From positions 248,001 to 312,000 of the forward strand of contig CAWBSM010000003.1 in NCBI GenBank assembly GCA_963791455.1: DNA of 64,000 nt, in the 5' to 3' direction. The stretch is from Bog-473 sp963791455. Lineage in GTDB: Bacteria; Actinomycetota; Acidimicrobiia; Acidimicrobiales; RAAP-2. A model generated the notes under the pieces. It did not search any database. It was not told where the DNA came from and saw only the letters and a list, made by a program, of their open reading frames with translations. Made by a program: the position numbers and the translations under genes. Position 1 is the first letter of the stretch. The number at the start of each line of letters is the position of its first letter. This document shows, one piece after another, positions 51,403 to 60,136 of the stretch.

Positions 51403-52503
51403 GTGGAACAGAGGCTCATTTCTGCCGATTCGCACGTGAAGATCGGACATGACCAAATCAAGAATCACCTCGCACCAAGGTTGCACGAACATTACGACAA
51501 GGCCGCGTCGAGCTATGAAGCGCGCATGTCGCGAGGGACTGGCGCGGCAAATCGTGCCGGCGCGATGGGTAATGCCTCCAAGGCGAAGAAGAGCAGCCCG
51601 ATCGCAGCGGCGAACAGTGTGTTCGGCCGTGCGGGCTACTGGGACGCCGCGGAGCGCCTAAAGGACATGAATCTTGACGGGGTCGACATCGAAGTGCTCT
51701 ATAGCGAGGTCAGCGCCTTCAGGTACCTGAGCAGCGTTACCGAAGGCGTCGCGGACACCATTCGTGCCTTCAACGACACTCTCCACGAGTTCGCATCAGC
51801 AGACCCAAAGCGACTGATCGTTTCCTACCAGATTCCGATCCACGACATTGACGTCGCCGTAGCCGAGGTCGAGCGCGTGGCGTCACTCGGAGGTAAATCA
51901 CTGCAGCTTCCAGTGTTCCCTTCTGAACTCGGACTTCCTGACTACTACCACGACCGCTACACGCCGCTGCTGTCGGTGATCGAGTCCTCGGGTCTCCCCA
52001 TTTGCTGTCACATCGGGTTGAAGACGACCCTGGAGGAGTTGGGCGAGAGGGATCCGACCCCCAACATGGGCGTGATGGTTCCGCTGACGCCATTGCTGAC
52101 AGCAGAGGCCTTCGGCATGTGGATCATGGGTGGGGTTCTCGAGCGACATCCCAACCTCAAGGTCGTCTTCGTGGAGCCCGGACTCGGTTGGGTGCCATGG
52201 TGGCTCGAGACGGTGGATGACATGGTGACTCGGCAGGGATACGAATTCCCCGACATCTCGATGCTTCCCAGTGAGTACTTCCATCGGAACATCTTCGTGA
52301 CCTTCATCGACGAGCACTACGGTCTCGAACGAGCTCGCGACCTTCTCGGTACTCAGAACATCATGTGGTCGACGGACTTCCCTCACCCTGTGACGAGCTG
52401 GCCAAATTCGGTGCGAACGGTCGAGGATCTCTTCGGAGCCCTGCCGGCCAACGAGCGGGAGCTCATCGTCGCGGGAAATGCATCCCGAGTTTGGGGTCTC
52501 TGA
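51403..52503 (+). CDS. amidohydrolase-family protein (Amidohydro_2)
   Basis: The protein has 366 residues. It opens LISADSHVKIGHDQIKNHLAPRL; D-S-H replaces the HxH seen in other members. DGVDIEVLYSEVSAF, LIVSYQIPIHDIDVAVAEVERV, GLPICCHIG, GGVLERHPNLKVVFVEPGLGWVPWWLETVDDMV and NIMWSTDFPHPVTSWPNS are the conserved blocks, the last giving the final metal aspartate. The family includes ACMS decarboxylase and hydratases/hydrolases of aromatic-derived acids. A paralogue lies at 53886. GTG start with AAAGG 8 bases upstream. Confidence 0.9.
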   Translation: MEQRLISADSHVKIGHDQIKNHLAPRLHEHYDKAASSYEARMSRGTGAANRAGAMGNASKAKKSSPIAAANSVFGRAGYWDAAERLKDMNLDGVDIEVLYSEVSAFRYLSSVTEGVADTIRAFNDTLHEFASADPKRLIVSYQIPIHDIDVAVAEVERVASLGGKSLQLPVFPSELGLPDYYHDRYTPLLSVIESSGLPICCHIGLKTTLEELGERDPTPNMGVMVPLTPLLTAEAFGMWIMGGVLERHPNLKVVFVEPGLGWVPWWLETVDDMVTRQGYEFPDISMLPSEYFHRNIFVTFIDEHYGLERARDLLGTQNIMWSTDFPHPVTSWPNSVRTVEDLFGALPANERELIVAGNASRVWGL

Positions 52504-52522
52504 CGGGCGCAACGGTTGCAGG

Positions 52523-52645
52523 TTAGGCCTTCGCCACAGGAATCTTCTGCTCGTCGATGGGCTCGAAAAGGCCGACAGCGTCGAGCTCGCCCTCTTTGAT
52601 CCAGCCGTTGTCTCCCTTGAAGAGCTGGTGTGGGGGCCGTGTCAT
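52523..52645 (-). CDS. possible 40-residue small protein
   Basis: A minus-strand frame, ATG at 52645, reads RPPHQLFKGDNGWIKEGELDAVGLFEPIDEQKIP. Its composition looks protein-like rather than an arginine-rich shadow, but it overlaps the candidate operator and I do not recognise it. It could be real, or the degraded tail of a gene. Confidence 0.25.
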   Translation of the reverse strand: MTRPPHQLFKGDNGWIKEGELDAVGLFEPIDEQKIPVAKA

Positions 52646-52659
52646 ACTGCCTGCTATGG
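52642..52659. promoter_or_regulatory. 18-bp palindrome, site 2 (candidate TetR operator)
   Basis: TCATAC-TGCCTG-CTATGG repeats the 6-6-6 layout of site 1, with two left-arm mismatches (first and last base). It lies 52 bases upstream of the thiolase-like gene; TATGGA at 52655 fits a -10 position. Confidence 0.65.
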
Positions 52660-52710
52660 AGAAGGAGAGCGCAGACATGGTCCCAGACAAATCGGTGCCT
52701 TGGACCTGAC

Positions 52711-53871
52711 GTGAGTGCCGGAACGGGGGCATCGATCGTCGGCGCCGGACAAACCGAGTTCTCGAAAGACGCCGGACGCAGCGAGACGCAGCTGGCATCT
52801 GAGGCAATCCTCGCCGCCGTCACTGATGCTGGACTGGAGCTCTCGCAGGTCGACGGTCTGGTCAGCTACACGATCGATCCCGTAGAGGAGACCGAGCTGG
52901 TACGGTCGATCGGCGCTGCGGAAATCCACTGGTCGAGCCGGGTTCCCTATGGTGGCGGCGGCTCACAGGGCGTCGTGTTGCACGCAGCTGCTGCGGTAGT
53001 CGCCGGATTTGCCGACGTCGTCGTCGCCTATCGCGCCGTGAAAGCCCGTTCCGGTGCTCGCTTCGGTCGGGCGGAAGTCTCGAATCGAGCCACTTCCTCC
53101 CACGCTGGGACAACGGCCAGCCAATGGTGCACGCCCTACGGAGTGCTGACCCCCGCCGCGTGGATGTCACTCAATTCGACTCGCTATATGCACGACACCG
53201 GGACGACGAGCGCCGACTTCGGTCGAGCCGTGGTCCAAATGCGCGCCTACGCAGCAAACAACCCGAACGCATACTTCTACGCGCGACCGATCACGCTCGA
53301 GGATCACCAGTCTTCGAGATGGATCGCGGAACCCTGCATCCGCCTCTTCGACTGTTGTCAGGAGACCGACGGCGCGGTCGCCTTGGTGATCGTCCGGTCT
53401 GATCGTGCCGACGACTTCTCCCGACCGGTGCGGATTGCCGCCGCCGGCACTGCGGCGGTGTTCGAGGAAGAGGTCGCCTCGAACCACTACAGGCCAGATC
53501 TCTCAGTGATGGACAGCTCTCGCTCCTTGGCGGCACGACTTTTCGATCGGACGGGCATTGGTCGAGATGAACTCGACGTGGCCATGATCTACGACGCCTT
53601 CACGCCGATCCTCTTCATGCAACTAGAAGGGCTCGGCTTCTGCGGGTACGGCGAAGCGAGGCACTACGTCGCCGATGGCCATTTGGGCCCGGATGGCAGC
53701 ATGCCATGCAATACGAACGGTGGCCTGATCGGCGAGGGCTACATTCACGGACTCAATTTAACGACGGAAGCCGTCCGACAACTGCGTGGCGAATCGGTCA
53801 ATCAGATTCAGGGCGCGCGCACAGTCCTCGTGAGCGCCAGCCGCACGGGTGTAATCCTCCAAAGGGACTGA
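52711..53871 (+). CDS. thiolase-like lipid-transfer protein
   Basis: A protein of about 386 residues with thiolase fold: ASIVGAGQTEFSKDAGR, ASEAILAAVTDAGLELSQVDGLVSYT, then IHWSSRVPYGGGGSQGVVLHAAAAV. The nucleophilic cysteine of true thiolases is missing (GGGGSQ). MIYDAFTPILFMQLEGLGFCGYGEA and CNTNGGLIGEGYIHGLNLTTEAVRQLRGE are the C-terminal blocks of the SCP-x/Ltp group. Ltp2-like members are aldolases that release a side chain with a DUF35/OB-fold partner; no such gene is beside it. GTG 52711 is chosen. Confidence 0.85.
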   Translation: MSAGTGASIVGAGQTEFSKDAGRSETQLASEAILAAVTDAGLELSQVDGLVSYTIDPVEETELVRSIGAAEIHWSSRVPYGGGGSQGVVLHAAAAVVAGFADVVVAYRAVKARSGARFGRAEVSNRATSSHAGTTASQWCTPYGVLTPAAWMSLNSTRYMHDTGTTSADFGRAVVQMRAYAANNPNAYFYARPITLEDHQSSRWIAEPCIRLFDCCQETDGAVALVIVRSDRADDFSRPVRIAAAGTAAVFEEEVASNHYRPDLSVMDSSRSLAARLFDRTGIGRDELDVAMIYDAFTPILFMQLEGLGFCGYGEARHYVADGHLGPDGSMPCNTNGGLIGEGYIHGLNLTTEAVRQLRGESVNQIQGARTVLVSASRTGVILQRD

Positions 53872-53885
53872 GGGTCACGCCGCTC

Positions 53886-54944
53886 CTACAGGCTGTAAAT
53901 GCGTTGGGCGTTTCCCACACAAATCAGTTGCCGATCCTCGTCGGGGATGTCGGCGAATTGCCGATCGACGACAGCCCTGGAGTTCGGCCACGTCGTAGCC
54001 GGATGCGGGAAGTCAGTCGACCACAGGATGTTCTCAATACCGACCATGTGTCGAAGCTGCAAGCCAACCTCGTCGTCCATGAACGTAAGAGCCATATTGC
54101 GGTGAAAGTACTCGCTCGGCTTCATCTTGACTCCTGGCAAGTCGTACGGACCCGCCGCCTTGCGGTCCAGCTGTGCCAGAAATCCAGGTACCCAGTAGAG
54201 GCTTGGTTCCACAAAGACAATCTTTAGGCGCGGAAACCGCTCAAGCGTACCGGTCAGGATCCACCAGGCAATGACCTCTGAAAGAGCTAGAGCGGGCAAC
54301 GAGGTGAAGATGGCCAATTGGGGCGTGGGGTCGCGCTGCCACACGTCGTAGAGCCAGAGGCGGTTGCCGAGGTGGTGACTTATCGATATCCCGGTCTCTT
54401 GGAGCACTCCCCAGAGCGGGTCGTAGCGTTCGTCGTGGTAGTCGGGGAGCCCGATCTCGCTCGGGAAGTTAGGCAGGTGAACCGAACGTGCTCCGAGGCC
54501 AGCCAATCGCTCAACCTCTTTGACGGCGTACTCGATGTCAATGATTGGCACCTGGTATGAGACGGCGAGCCGTTTCGGGTCGTGAGCAGCGAATTCCACC
54601 AGGTGATCGGTGAAGGCCCGACTAATGGGTCGCCAGTCTCCAGGCACCAAGCCATAAGCCCGAAAGGCGCTGACCTCTGAGTAAATGACCTCGGCATCCA
54701 CCCCATCGCGATCCATTGCCGCCAGGCGAGCCACGGGGTCGCGGTAGCCGGGGTCCCGGAATGCCTCCATGTCCCAGTCCTCCAACGACAGTTTTCGTCC
54801 TTGCCGGCGGACTTCGTCCTCACGAGCTTGCTGGGCGATCGCATCGTCGAACGCCGATCGCAACTTGGCTGGTACCCGTTCGCGGATGACGTCGAGGCTG
54901 ACAGCGACGTGCGAGTCGGCAGAGATCAGGCGGCTAGGTTCCAT
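53886..54944 (-). CDS. amidohydrolase-family protein (Amidohydro_2), paralogue
   Basis: The protein has 352 residues. RLISADSHVAVSLDVIRERVPAKL, DGVDAEVIYSEVSAF, AVSYQVPIIDIEYAVKEVERLAGLGARSVHLPNFPSEIGLPDYHD, SISHHLG and NILWSTDFPHPATTWPNS parallel the gene at 51403. The two share residues across their length, so they arose by duplication. GGGAGG sits 5 bases before the ATG at 54944. It diverges from the double CaiB gene across the third palindrome. Confidence 0.9.
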   Translation of the reverse strand: MEPSRLISADSHVAVSLDVIRERVPAKLRSAFDDAIAQQAREDEVRRQGRKLSLEDWDMEAFRDPGYRDPVARLAAMDRDGVDAEVIYSEVSAFRAYGLVPGDWRPISRAFTDHLVEFAAHDPKRLAVSYQVPIIDIEYAVKEVERLAGLGARSVHLPNFPSEIGLPDYHDERYDPLWGVLQETGISISHHLGNRLWLYDVWQRDPTPQLAIFTSLPALALSEVIAWWILTGTLERFPRLKIVFVEPSLYWVPGFLAQLDRKAAGPYDLPGVKMKPSEYFHRNMALTFMDDEVGLQLRHMVGIENILWSTDFPHPATTWPNSRAVVDRQFADIPDEDRQLICVGNAQRIYSL

Positions 54945-55006
54945 GACGTCCTCCCAATGGCCAAAGCCCCTAGGGGCATTGCTCCCGAACACGGCTTGAG
55001 CAAATT

Positions 55007-55024
55007 CCATACTAGTTACTATGA
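55007..55024. promoter_or_regulatory. 18-bp palindrome, site 3 (candidate TetR operator)
   Basis: CCATAC-TAGTTA-CTATGA is the third 6-6-6 copy. It overlaps a good sigma-70-like promoter for the CaiB gene, TTGAGC (54996) - 18 - TATGAT (55020), with the GTG 33 bases beyond, and lies 63 bases before the divergent amidohydrolase start. Confidence 0.7.
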
Positions 55025-55057
55025 TGATGGGCGCTCAAACCGAACACGGGGGTCCCA

Positions 55058-57517
55058 GTGTCAGGAGCTATTGACGGAATCAGAGTGCTCGACGCCTCCT
55101 GGGGTATTGCGGGGCCGGTCACCGGCATGCTGCTGGCAGATCACGGTGCGGACGTCGTCAAGGTCGAACCCCCGGGCGGCGATCCTTTCCGAGGCTCGCC
55201 GGGCTATGACACCTGGCTCCGGGGGCGGCGCAGCGTTGAACTGGACCTGAGCCAAGACGAGGACCGCGGAACCTTTCACAACCTCGCTCGTAACGCTGAC
55301 GTTGTGCTCGAGAGCTGGGCTCCGGGAGTGGCTCCTCATCTGAGCGCGGACGCCGCAACGTTGCTCGAACTCAACCCCCGCCTCGTCGTCTGTTCACTTT
55401 CTGCCTACGGGAATCATCCCATGCATCGGGATCGTCCCGGATACGACGCTCTCGTCGCGGCGCGTCTCGGCATTCTCGACGAGCAACGTGGTCACCTCGC
55501 CGGTGCGATCGGTCACATGCAGGGCGAAGGGCCGTACCTCGAGGATTTGGAGATCCCCGACGGGATGCCCCCCGGGGCACCGCGTCCTGGACCACTGTTT
55601 ACCTACACCCCATGGCTGAGTATGGGATCGGCTTTCATAGCAACGACCGCCATTAGTGCGGCTCTCTACGCCCGCCTCAAGACCGGGCGCGGCCAACACA
55701 TTGAGACGTCGCTTCTCCAATCCGCCCTTAGTTTGACCGCTTCGAAATGGATGAGGGCGGAGGACAGCAACGCGCCCCATTTCCGATCGTGGATCTACGA
55801 CCGGAGAGCACATAAGGGATTCTTCCGGTGCTCGGATGGACGATGGACCGAACAATGGGTTCCGAATCCGCGGTTCGTGCTTTCCAGCAGCGAGGGAGAC
55901 CGACTCGAGATGGATCCGTCTGTAACCCGGGTCGTCGATGATCCGGAACGCGTGCCACCGGATCCCGAAAACATCGTCGTGTTGGCCCATTACTTCGAGC
56001 CGATGGCTGCAGCCATGGCTCGTTTTCCGGCGAGTGACTGGGTGGAGGCCGCTGCTCGTGCTGGCGTGCCGCTCCAGCCGGTTCGTACGCCAGAAGAAGC
56101 GTTGGCCGACCCGGCACTGCTAGCCGAGTCGGCCGTCATTGAGTTAGAACATCCCGAACACGGCAAGTTACGGCAGGCGGGGATTCTGTACCACATGAGT
56201 CGTACCCCGGGTGAGGTCAGGCGACCCGTTCCGTCGGTCGGCCAACACAACGACGAGATCCGAGCCGAAGCTGCCGCAGGTGTTTCGAACGGAAGTCAGA
56301 CGAAAGACCACCCGTCGGCCGTCTCGCTCAGGGGTCCGCTCGAGGGGATCGTGGTTCTCGATCTCGGTTTCGCAGTTGCCGGGCCATTCGGGACGCAAGT
56401 GCTGGCCGACCTTGGAGCGGATGTCATCAAGGTCAACGGGTATCGCGATCCCTGGTGGCACGCGATGCACATCGCCTATGGGTGCAACCGTAACAAGCGG
56501 AGCGTGGGCATCGACCTCAAGTCGGCTGATGGGCAGACCGTCATCCATCGGCTGTTGACCAACGCCGATGTGGTGCACTCGAACATGCGTCCCGATGCCC
56601 TCCGAAGGCTGCACCTCGACGAGGCGTCGGTGCGTGAAATCAATCCAGACATCATCTACTGCCACACTCGGGGATTCGAGAAAGGACCCCGCTCTGATTC
56701 TCCCGGAAACGACCAGACCGGGCTGTCCCTCGCCGGGGTGACCTACGAGGACGGCGGAACCCGGCTCGGAGGCACACCCTTCTGGAGCCTGACCTCTCTC
56801 GGGGACACCGGTAATGGTTTCCTCTCGGCGATTGGGGTCATTCAGGCACTGTTCCATCGGGCTCGTACCGGTCAGTCCCAGGCGGTCGACACGTCGATCC
56901 TCAACGCCGGGCTGCTCCTGGGCTCGATGGCATCGATCCGCGAAGATGGGACTCCCCTGCCTCGTCCTCTACTCGACGCCATGCAACTTTCTCTCGGGCC
57001 GCTCTATCGACTCTACGAGACGGCGGACGGGTGGATCTGTCTGGCGGCTGTGACAGAAGAGCAGTGGCACCGACTGGCTCAGTGTCTGAATCATGCTGAA
57101 TGGATCAGCGACCCCCGCTTCGCAGACCATCGGTGGCGAGAGCGTCATCGGGTCGAGTTGGAGGTGTTGATCGGGGACCTCTTCCGCGGCCGGTCTTCTG
57201 ATGAGCTTTTTTGTGATCTCGATTCTTATGGTGTCCCGTGTGAGGTTCCTAATCCCGACTTCGGAGTAGAGCTTCTGGACGACTCGTACGCGGCCGACCT
57301 TGGATTGAGAGTCACCTATGACCACCCGAAATTGGGCCGACTCGAGCAGTTTGGTCGAACGAGCGACTTCTCTGACACTCAGCCCGAGATCTGGGGTCCG
57401 CCGCCGATCTGTGGCCAACACACGAGAGAGATTCTCACCTCCATCGGCTATGAGGAAGACGAGATCAACAAGTTGCTCGAGACAAAGGCGGTCTTCGAGA
57501 ATCTGTGGGTGGACTGA
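55058..57517 (+). CDS. double CaiB/BaiF CoA-transferase fusion
   Basis: The protein has 819 residues, twice the usual length. The first half (about 1-405) starts IDGIRVLDASWGIAGPVTGMLLADHGADVVKVEPP and has RPGYDALVAARLG; the second half (about 425-819) starts LEGIVVLDLGFAVAGPFGTQVLADLGADVIKV and has SPGNDQTGLSLAG. Each half keeps the Asp of the catalytic loop. Two fused CaiB domains occur in actinobacterial acyl-CoA clusters, where the halves form the interlocked dimer in one chain. It would transfer CoA to the cluster's acid. GTG start at 55058. Confidence 0.93.
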   Translation: MSGAIDGIRVLDASWGIAGPVTGMLLADHGADVVKVEPPGGDPFRGSPGYDTWLRGRRSVELDLSQDEDRGTFHNLARNADVVLESWAPGVAPHLSADAATLLELNPRLVVCSLSAYGNHPMHRDRPGYDALVAARLGILDEQRGHLAGAIGHMQGEGPYLEDLEIPDGMPPGAPRPGPLFTYTPWLSMGSAFIATTAISAALYARLKTGRGQHIETSLLQSALSLTASKWMRAEDSNAPHFRSWIYDRRAHKGFFRCSDGRWTEQWVPNPRFVLSSSEGDRLEMDPSVTRVVDDPERVPPDPENIVVLAHYFEPMAAAMARFPASDWVEAAARAGVPLQPVRTPEEALADPALLAESAVIELEHPEHGKLRQAGILYHMSRTPGEVRRPVPSVGQHNDEIRAEAAAGVSNGSQTKDHPSAVSLRGPLEGIVVLDLGFAVAGPFGTQVLADLGADVIKVNGYRDPWWHAMHIAYGCNRNKRSVGIDLKSADGQTVIHRLLTNADVVHSNMRPDALRRLHLDEASVREINPDIIYCHTRGFEKGPRSDSPGNDQTGLSLAGVTYEDGGTRLGGTPFWSLTSLGDTGNGFLSAIGVIQALFHRARTGQSQAVDTSILNAGLLLGSMASIREDGTPLPRPLLDAMQLSLGPLYRLYETADGWICLAAVTEEQWHRLAQCLNHAEWISDPRFADHRWRERHRVELEVLIGDLFRGRSSDELFCDLDSYGVPCEVPNPDFGVELLDDSYAADLGLRVTYDHPKLGRLEQFGRTSDFSDTQPEIWGPPPICGQHTREILTSIGYEEDEINKLLETKAVFENLWVD

Positions 57518-57609
57518 GCTGGCGTCGACCTGTTCTCCGATCCCCAGGGTTGGTCCGGATCATTCGATACATTCGATCGGTGCAACGAGTTGGTGGGTCG
57601 TTGACGAAG

Positions 57610-57629
57610 CGATCGGGCATATGTGATCG
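57610..57629. promoter_or_regulatory. possible inverted repeat before TetR gene
   Basis: CGATC-GGGCATATGT-GATCG: 5-bp arms, 10-bp spacer, 74 bases upstream of the TetR gene. It differs from the 18-bp sites, so if it is used for autoregulation the protein would need a second mode of binding. Weak. Confidence 0.25.
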
Positions 57630-57702
57630 TCGTCCGTCGCACCGGTAGCGTAAAGAGGTATGACATCCAGCGGTCTTCCGACAGAAACGTCCTGTAGTCG
57701 CT

Positions 57703-58371
57703 ATGCCTGAGAGCCAGCAAATGCGCAAGCAGGTGAACCGGCGAGCGCAAGGTGTTCCCAGCGAGTCCGACTCGAGGAATCGCGTCATCCAGGCAGCGCT
57801 CCAAAGCATCATGGACCTCGGCTTCTACCGCGGTTCGAGCACGAACGAGATCGCCCGGCGCGCGGGAGTCACTTGGGGTGTAATCCAGCACCGCTTCGGC
57901 TCACGAGAAGCACTCATGCTCGCTGTGCTCGAGGCGAGCACCGAGAATCTGGAACGAATCGTCTCGCAAACACACATCGCCGGATCGACCGTGCAGGAGC
58001 GCCTAAGTCAGCTGATCGAGCTTCTGGCTCAGCACTACGCGACGCCTGAGTACTTGGCCAGCCTTCAAGTGATCCTCAACCTCGAGCACGATCCGCGAAC
58101 CAGCAAAGAGGTACGCGAGACGATGCGCAATGCCGCTGACCACTCAACGGCACACCTTCACAGGCTGCTGAGGGAGGCTCTGGGAGACCGTCCCATTTCC
58201 AAGGATCTCCGTTCGAACATCATTCTGGCTATCAGGGGCTTCTGCTTCAGCCAGCAGCTCAATGACTCAATCGCATACGGAACCCTGCAGCGCTCTCGAT
58301 CGCGACCTAAGCAGCGAAGAGAGCTTTTCGCCGAAATGCTCGCCCCCTACTTCGAAGCCCTGCTGCAGTAG
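57703..58371 (+). CDS. TetR/AcrR-family transcriptional regulator
   Basis: The protein has 222 residues. The helix-turn-helix region is RNRVIQAALQSIMDLGFYRGSSTNEIARRAGVTWGVIQHRFGSREALMLAVLEASTENL, with T-x-x-x-I-A-x-x-A-G-V and the G-V-I-x-x-H-F-x-x-(K/R)-x-x-L signature. The C-terminal helical domain binds the ligand. Position at the end of the acyl-CoA cluster and the repeated palindromes suggest it represses that cluster. Start ATG at 57703. Confidence 0.92.
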   Translation: MPESQQMRKQVNRRAQGVPSESDSRNRVIQAALQSIMDLGFYRGSSTNEIARRAGVTWGVIQHRFGSREALMLAVLEASTENLERIVSQTHIAGSTVQERLSQLIELLAQHYATPEYLASLQVILNLEHDPRTSKEVRETMRNAADHSTAHLHRLLREALGDRPISKDLRSNIILAIRGFCFSQQLNDSIAYGTLQRSRSRPKQRRELFAEMLAPYFEALLQ

Positions 58372-58584
58372 TTCGAGGCTGGACCTTCAGTCGGAGGGGA
58401 CCCCAGTTCAGGGGCTCGCTGTCGTGTTTTTTGTTACCGTTTCATCCCCCACAGATAGGGGCCGGGTGCGTGCGATCGATCAATCACCGGTCCGCTTCGG
58501 GGTCCCCCAGGCCGGGTCGCTGCGCTTTGTCGTGCCGGCCGGCGCTCGCTCCTTTTCGGCGTCAAAACGGACCGTGTCCGAAGT

Positions 58585-59991
58585 GTGACAGAACCACAAA
58601 CTCTTGCGCTCTCCCATGCAATGTCGGTCTGTGGCACATACCTTCAGTTTTATGGCAGTCAGCACACCTGTCCACCAAACGTAGGCCTCGTGGGCCGATC
58701 TTCGAACCTTGGCTGGGCGATCGGACTTGCCCTCAACCTGGTCGTGTGGTCCTGTCTGATGGCTGGCCCAGCCGAGGCTCACGGACCTGGTCCAGCGCTC
58801 GCTTGGACCGCCTCACAGGGCCCGAGGGATCTGATGTTCCTCTACGGGGCATCGGCACTTGGACCATCAGACATCTGGTCGGTGGGTTTTCGGGATAACA
58901 CGACACCCGGATCAGTGGTTGAGCATTTCGACGGCAGCAATTGGACGACGGAGTACTACGACACCGGCGCCGGAGACGAACTCAGATCCGTGGTGGAGAT
59001 CAGCCCGACCGACATCTGGGCAGTGGGCACCATGAACCACGCGGCTGAGGCGCTGCACTTCAACGGCACCGGCTGGACACCCTCATCTCTTTCAAATCTT
59101 CCGTACCAGGGAAGTGCCGTTCTCGAGTCCGTCACGGCTACGTCGTCGTCGGACGTTTGGGCAAGTGGCCTTACTGTCCTTCCCAGTGGAGGACACACCC
59201 CACTGGTTGAACACTTCGACGGCTCAGCTTGGTCGCTCGTGCCACCTGCTCCGGATACATGCTCCGTCGATGATTCGCTCGACTCCATCAGTGCTGTGAA
59301 TGCGAAGGACGTATGGTCCGTGGGTCAGTGTCGGACGGCCTCCCATGTCGAGCATTGGGACGGATCGACCTGGTCCGTGATTGCTCTTCCCTCAGACCTG
59401 CCTGGTAGCCCCACCACAGCGACCGGAGCGCAAACCCTTCTCGAGAGCATCTCAGCTGCCGCAGACGGCACCGTTCTCGTTGGAGGATGGGAATACGCCG
59501 GCGGTGGTGCGGATTGGGGCCCCGTTGTTCTCCGCTACGAGAACGGGACCTTCGAGGCCGACGCCACCCCATCGGATATGGGACTCGTAGAAGGCATCGA
59601 TGCGGTGAACACGCATGATGCGTGGGCCGTCACGGTGGGCGGCAAGCGCTTCAATCAATTCACAGCCTCGCTCTACCAATGGAACGGTGACGCCTGGCAA
59701 CGGGCAGACATTCGGTTTCCGCAGATACAAAACACCGCGTTGTCCATCACCCACGATCCGAGTACCGGCGATCCAATCGCAGCAGGCTGGATGACGCCTG
59801 CGAATGATTACAACGAGTACGATGCCGTAGCCGTCGTTGGAACGCCTCAACCGGGCCAGGAACTGCCTGAGGTCCCATTTGTGATGCTGCTTCCGATCGC
59901 CGGTCTTGGACTCCTCGCGACAGTAAGCATCGTGAGAAGGCGTCGCGACCTCGACAAACCAAATCGGAACCGGGTTCGCCAGTACACGTAG
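58585..59991 (+). CDS. secreted propeller-like protein with C-terminal membrane anchor
   Basis: The protein has 468 residues. A signal-peptide-like helix (LGWAIGLALNLVVWSCLMAG) is followed by about six repeats with (S/T)(D)xWxVG and VEHFDGS(N/A)W. These parallel the N-terminal repeats of the large secreted protein at 45943 but lack its cysteine pairs. The C-terminus is LPEVPFVMLLPIAGLGLLATVSIVRRRR: a short sorting-like motif, hydrophobic helix and arginine tail. It is likely a surface-anchored beta-propeller protein. Start GTG 58585 is uncertain; internal ATG codons could serve. Confidence 0.8.
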   Translation: MTEPQTLALSHAMSVCGTYLQFYGSQHTCPPNVGLVGRSSNLGWAIGLALNLVVWSCLMAGPAEAHGPGPALAWTASQGPRDLMFLYGASALGPSDIWSVGFRDNTTPGSVVEHFDGSNWTTEYYDTGAGDELRSVVEISPTDIWAVGTMNHAAEALHFNGTGWTPSSLSNLPYQGSAVLESVTATSSSDVWASGLTVLPSGGHTPLVEHFDGSAWSLVPPAPDTCSVDDSLDSISAVNAKDVWSVGQCRTASHVEHWDGSTWSVIALPSDLPGSPTTATGAQTLLESISAAADGTVLVGGWEYAGGGADWGPVVLRYENGTFEADATPSDMGLVEGIDAVNTHDAWAVTVGGKRFNQFTASLYQWNGDAWQRADIRFPQIQNTALSITHDPSTGDPIAAGWMTPANDYNEYDAVAVVGTPQPGQELPEVPFVMLLPIAGLGLLATVSIVRRRRDLDKPNRNRVRQYT

Positions 59992-60136
59992 CGCTTTCGG
60001 TCGGATTGGCTCATGCCAAGGGTGTGGGGGCGGGAGTGAACCAAAGGCGAGGGACCCGTCGTCGTCGAAGGGCGCTACACCGAGACCTTCACGGCCGCAG
60101 GGAAGATTTGGACGCGCCGTCCGCACCGCGGGAACC

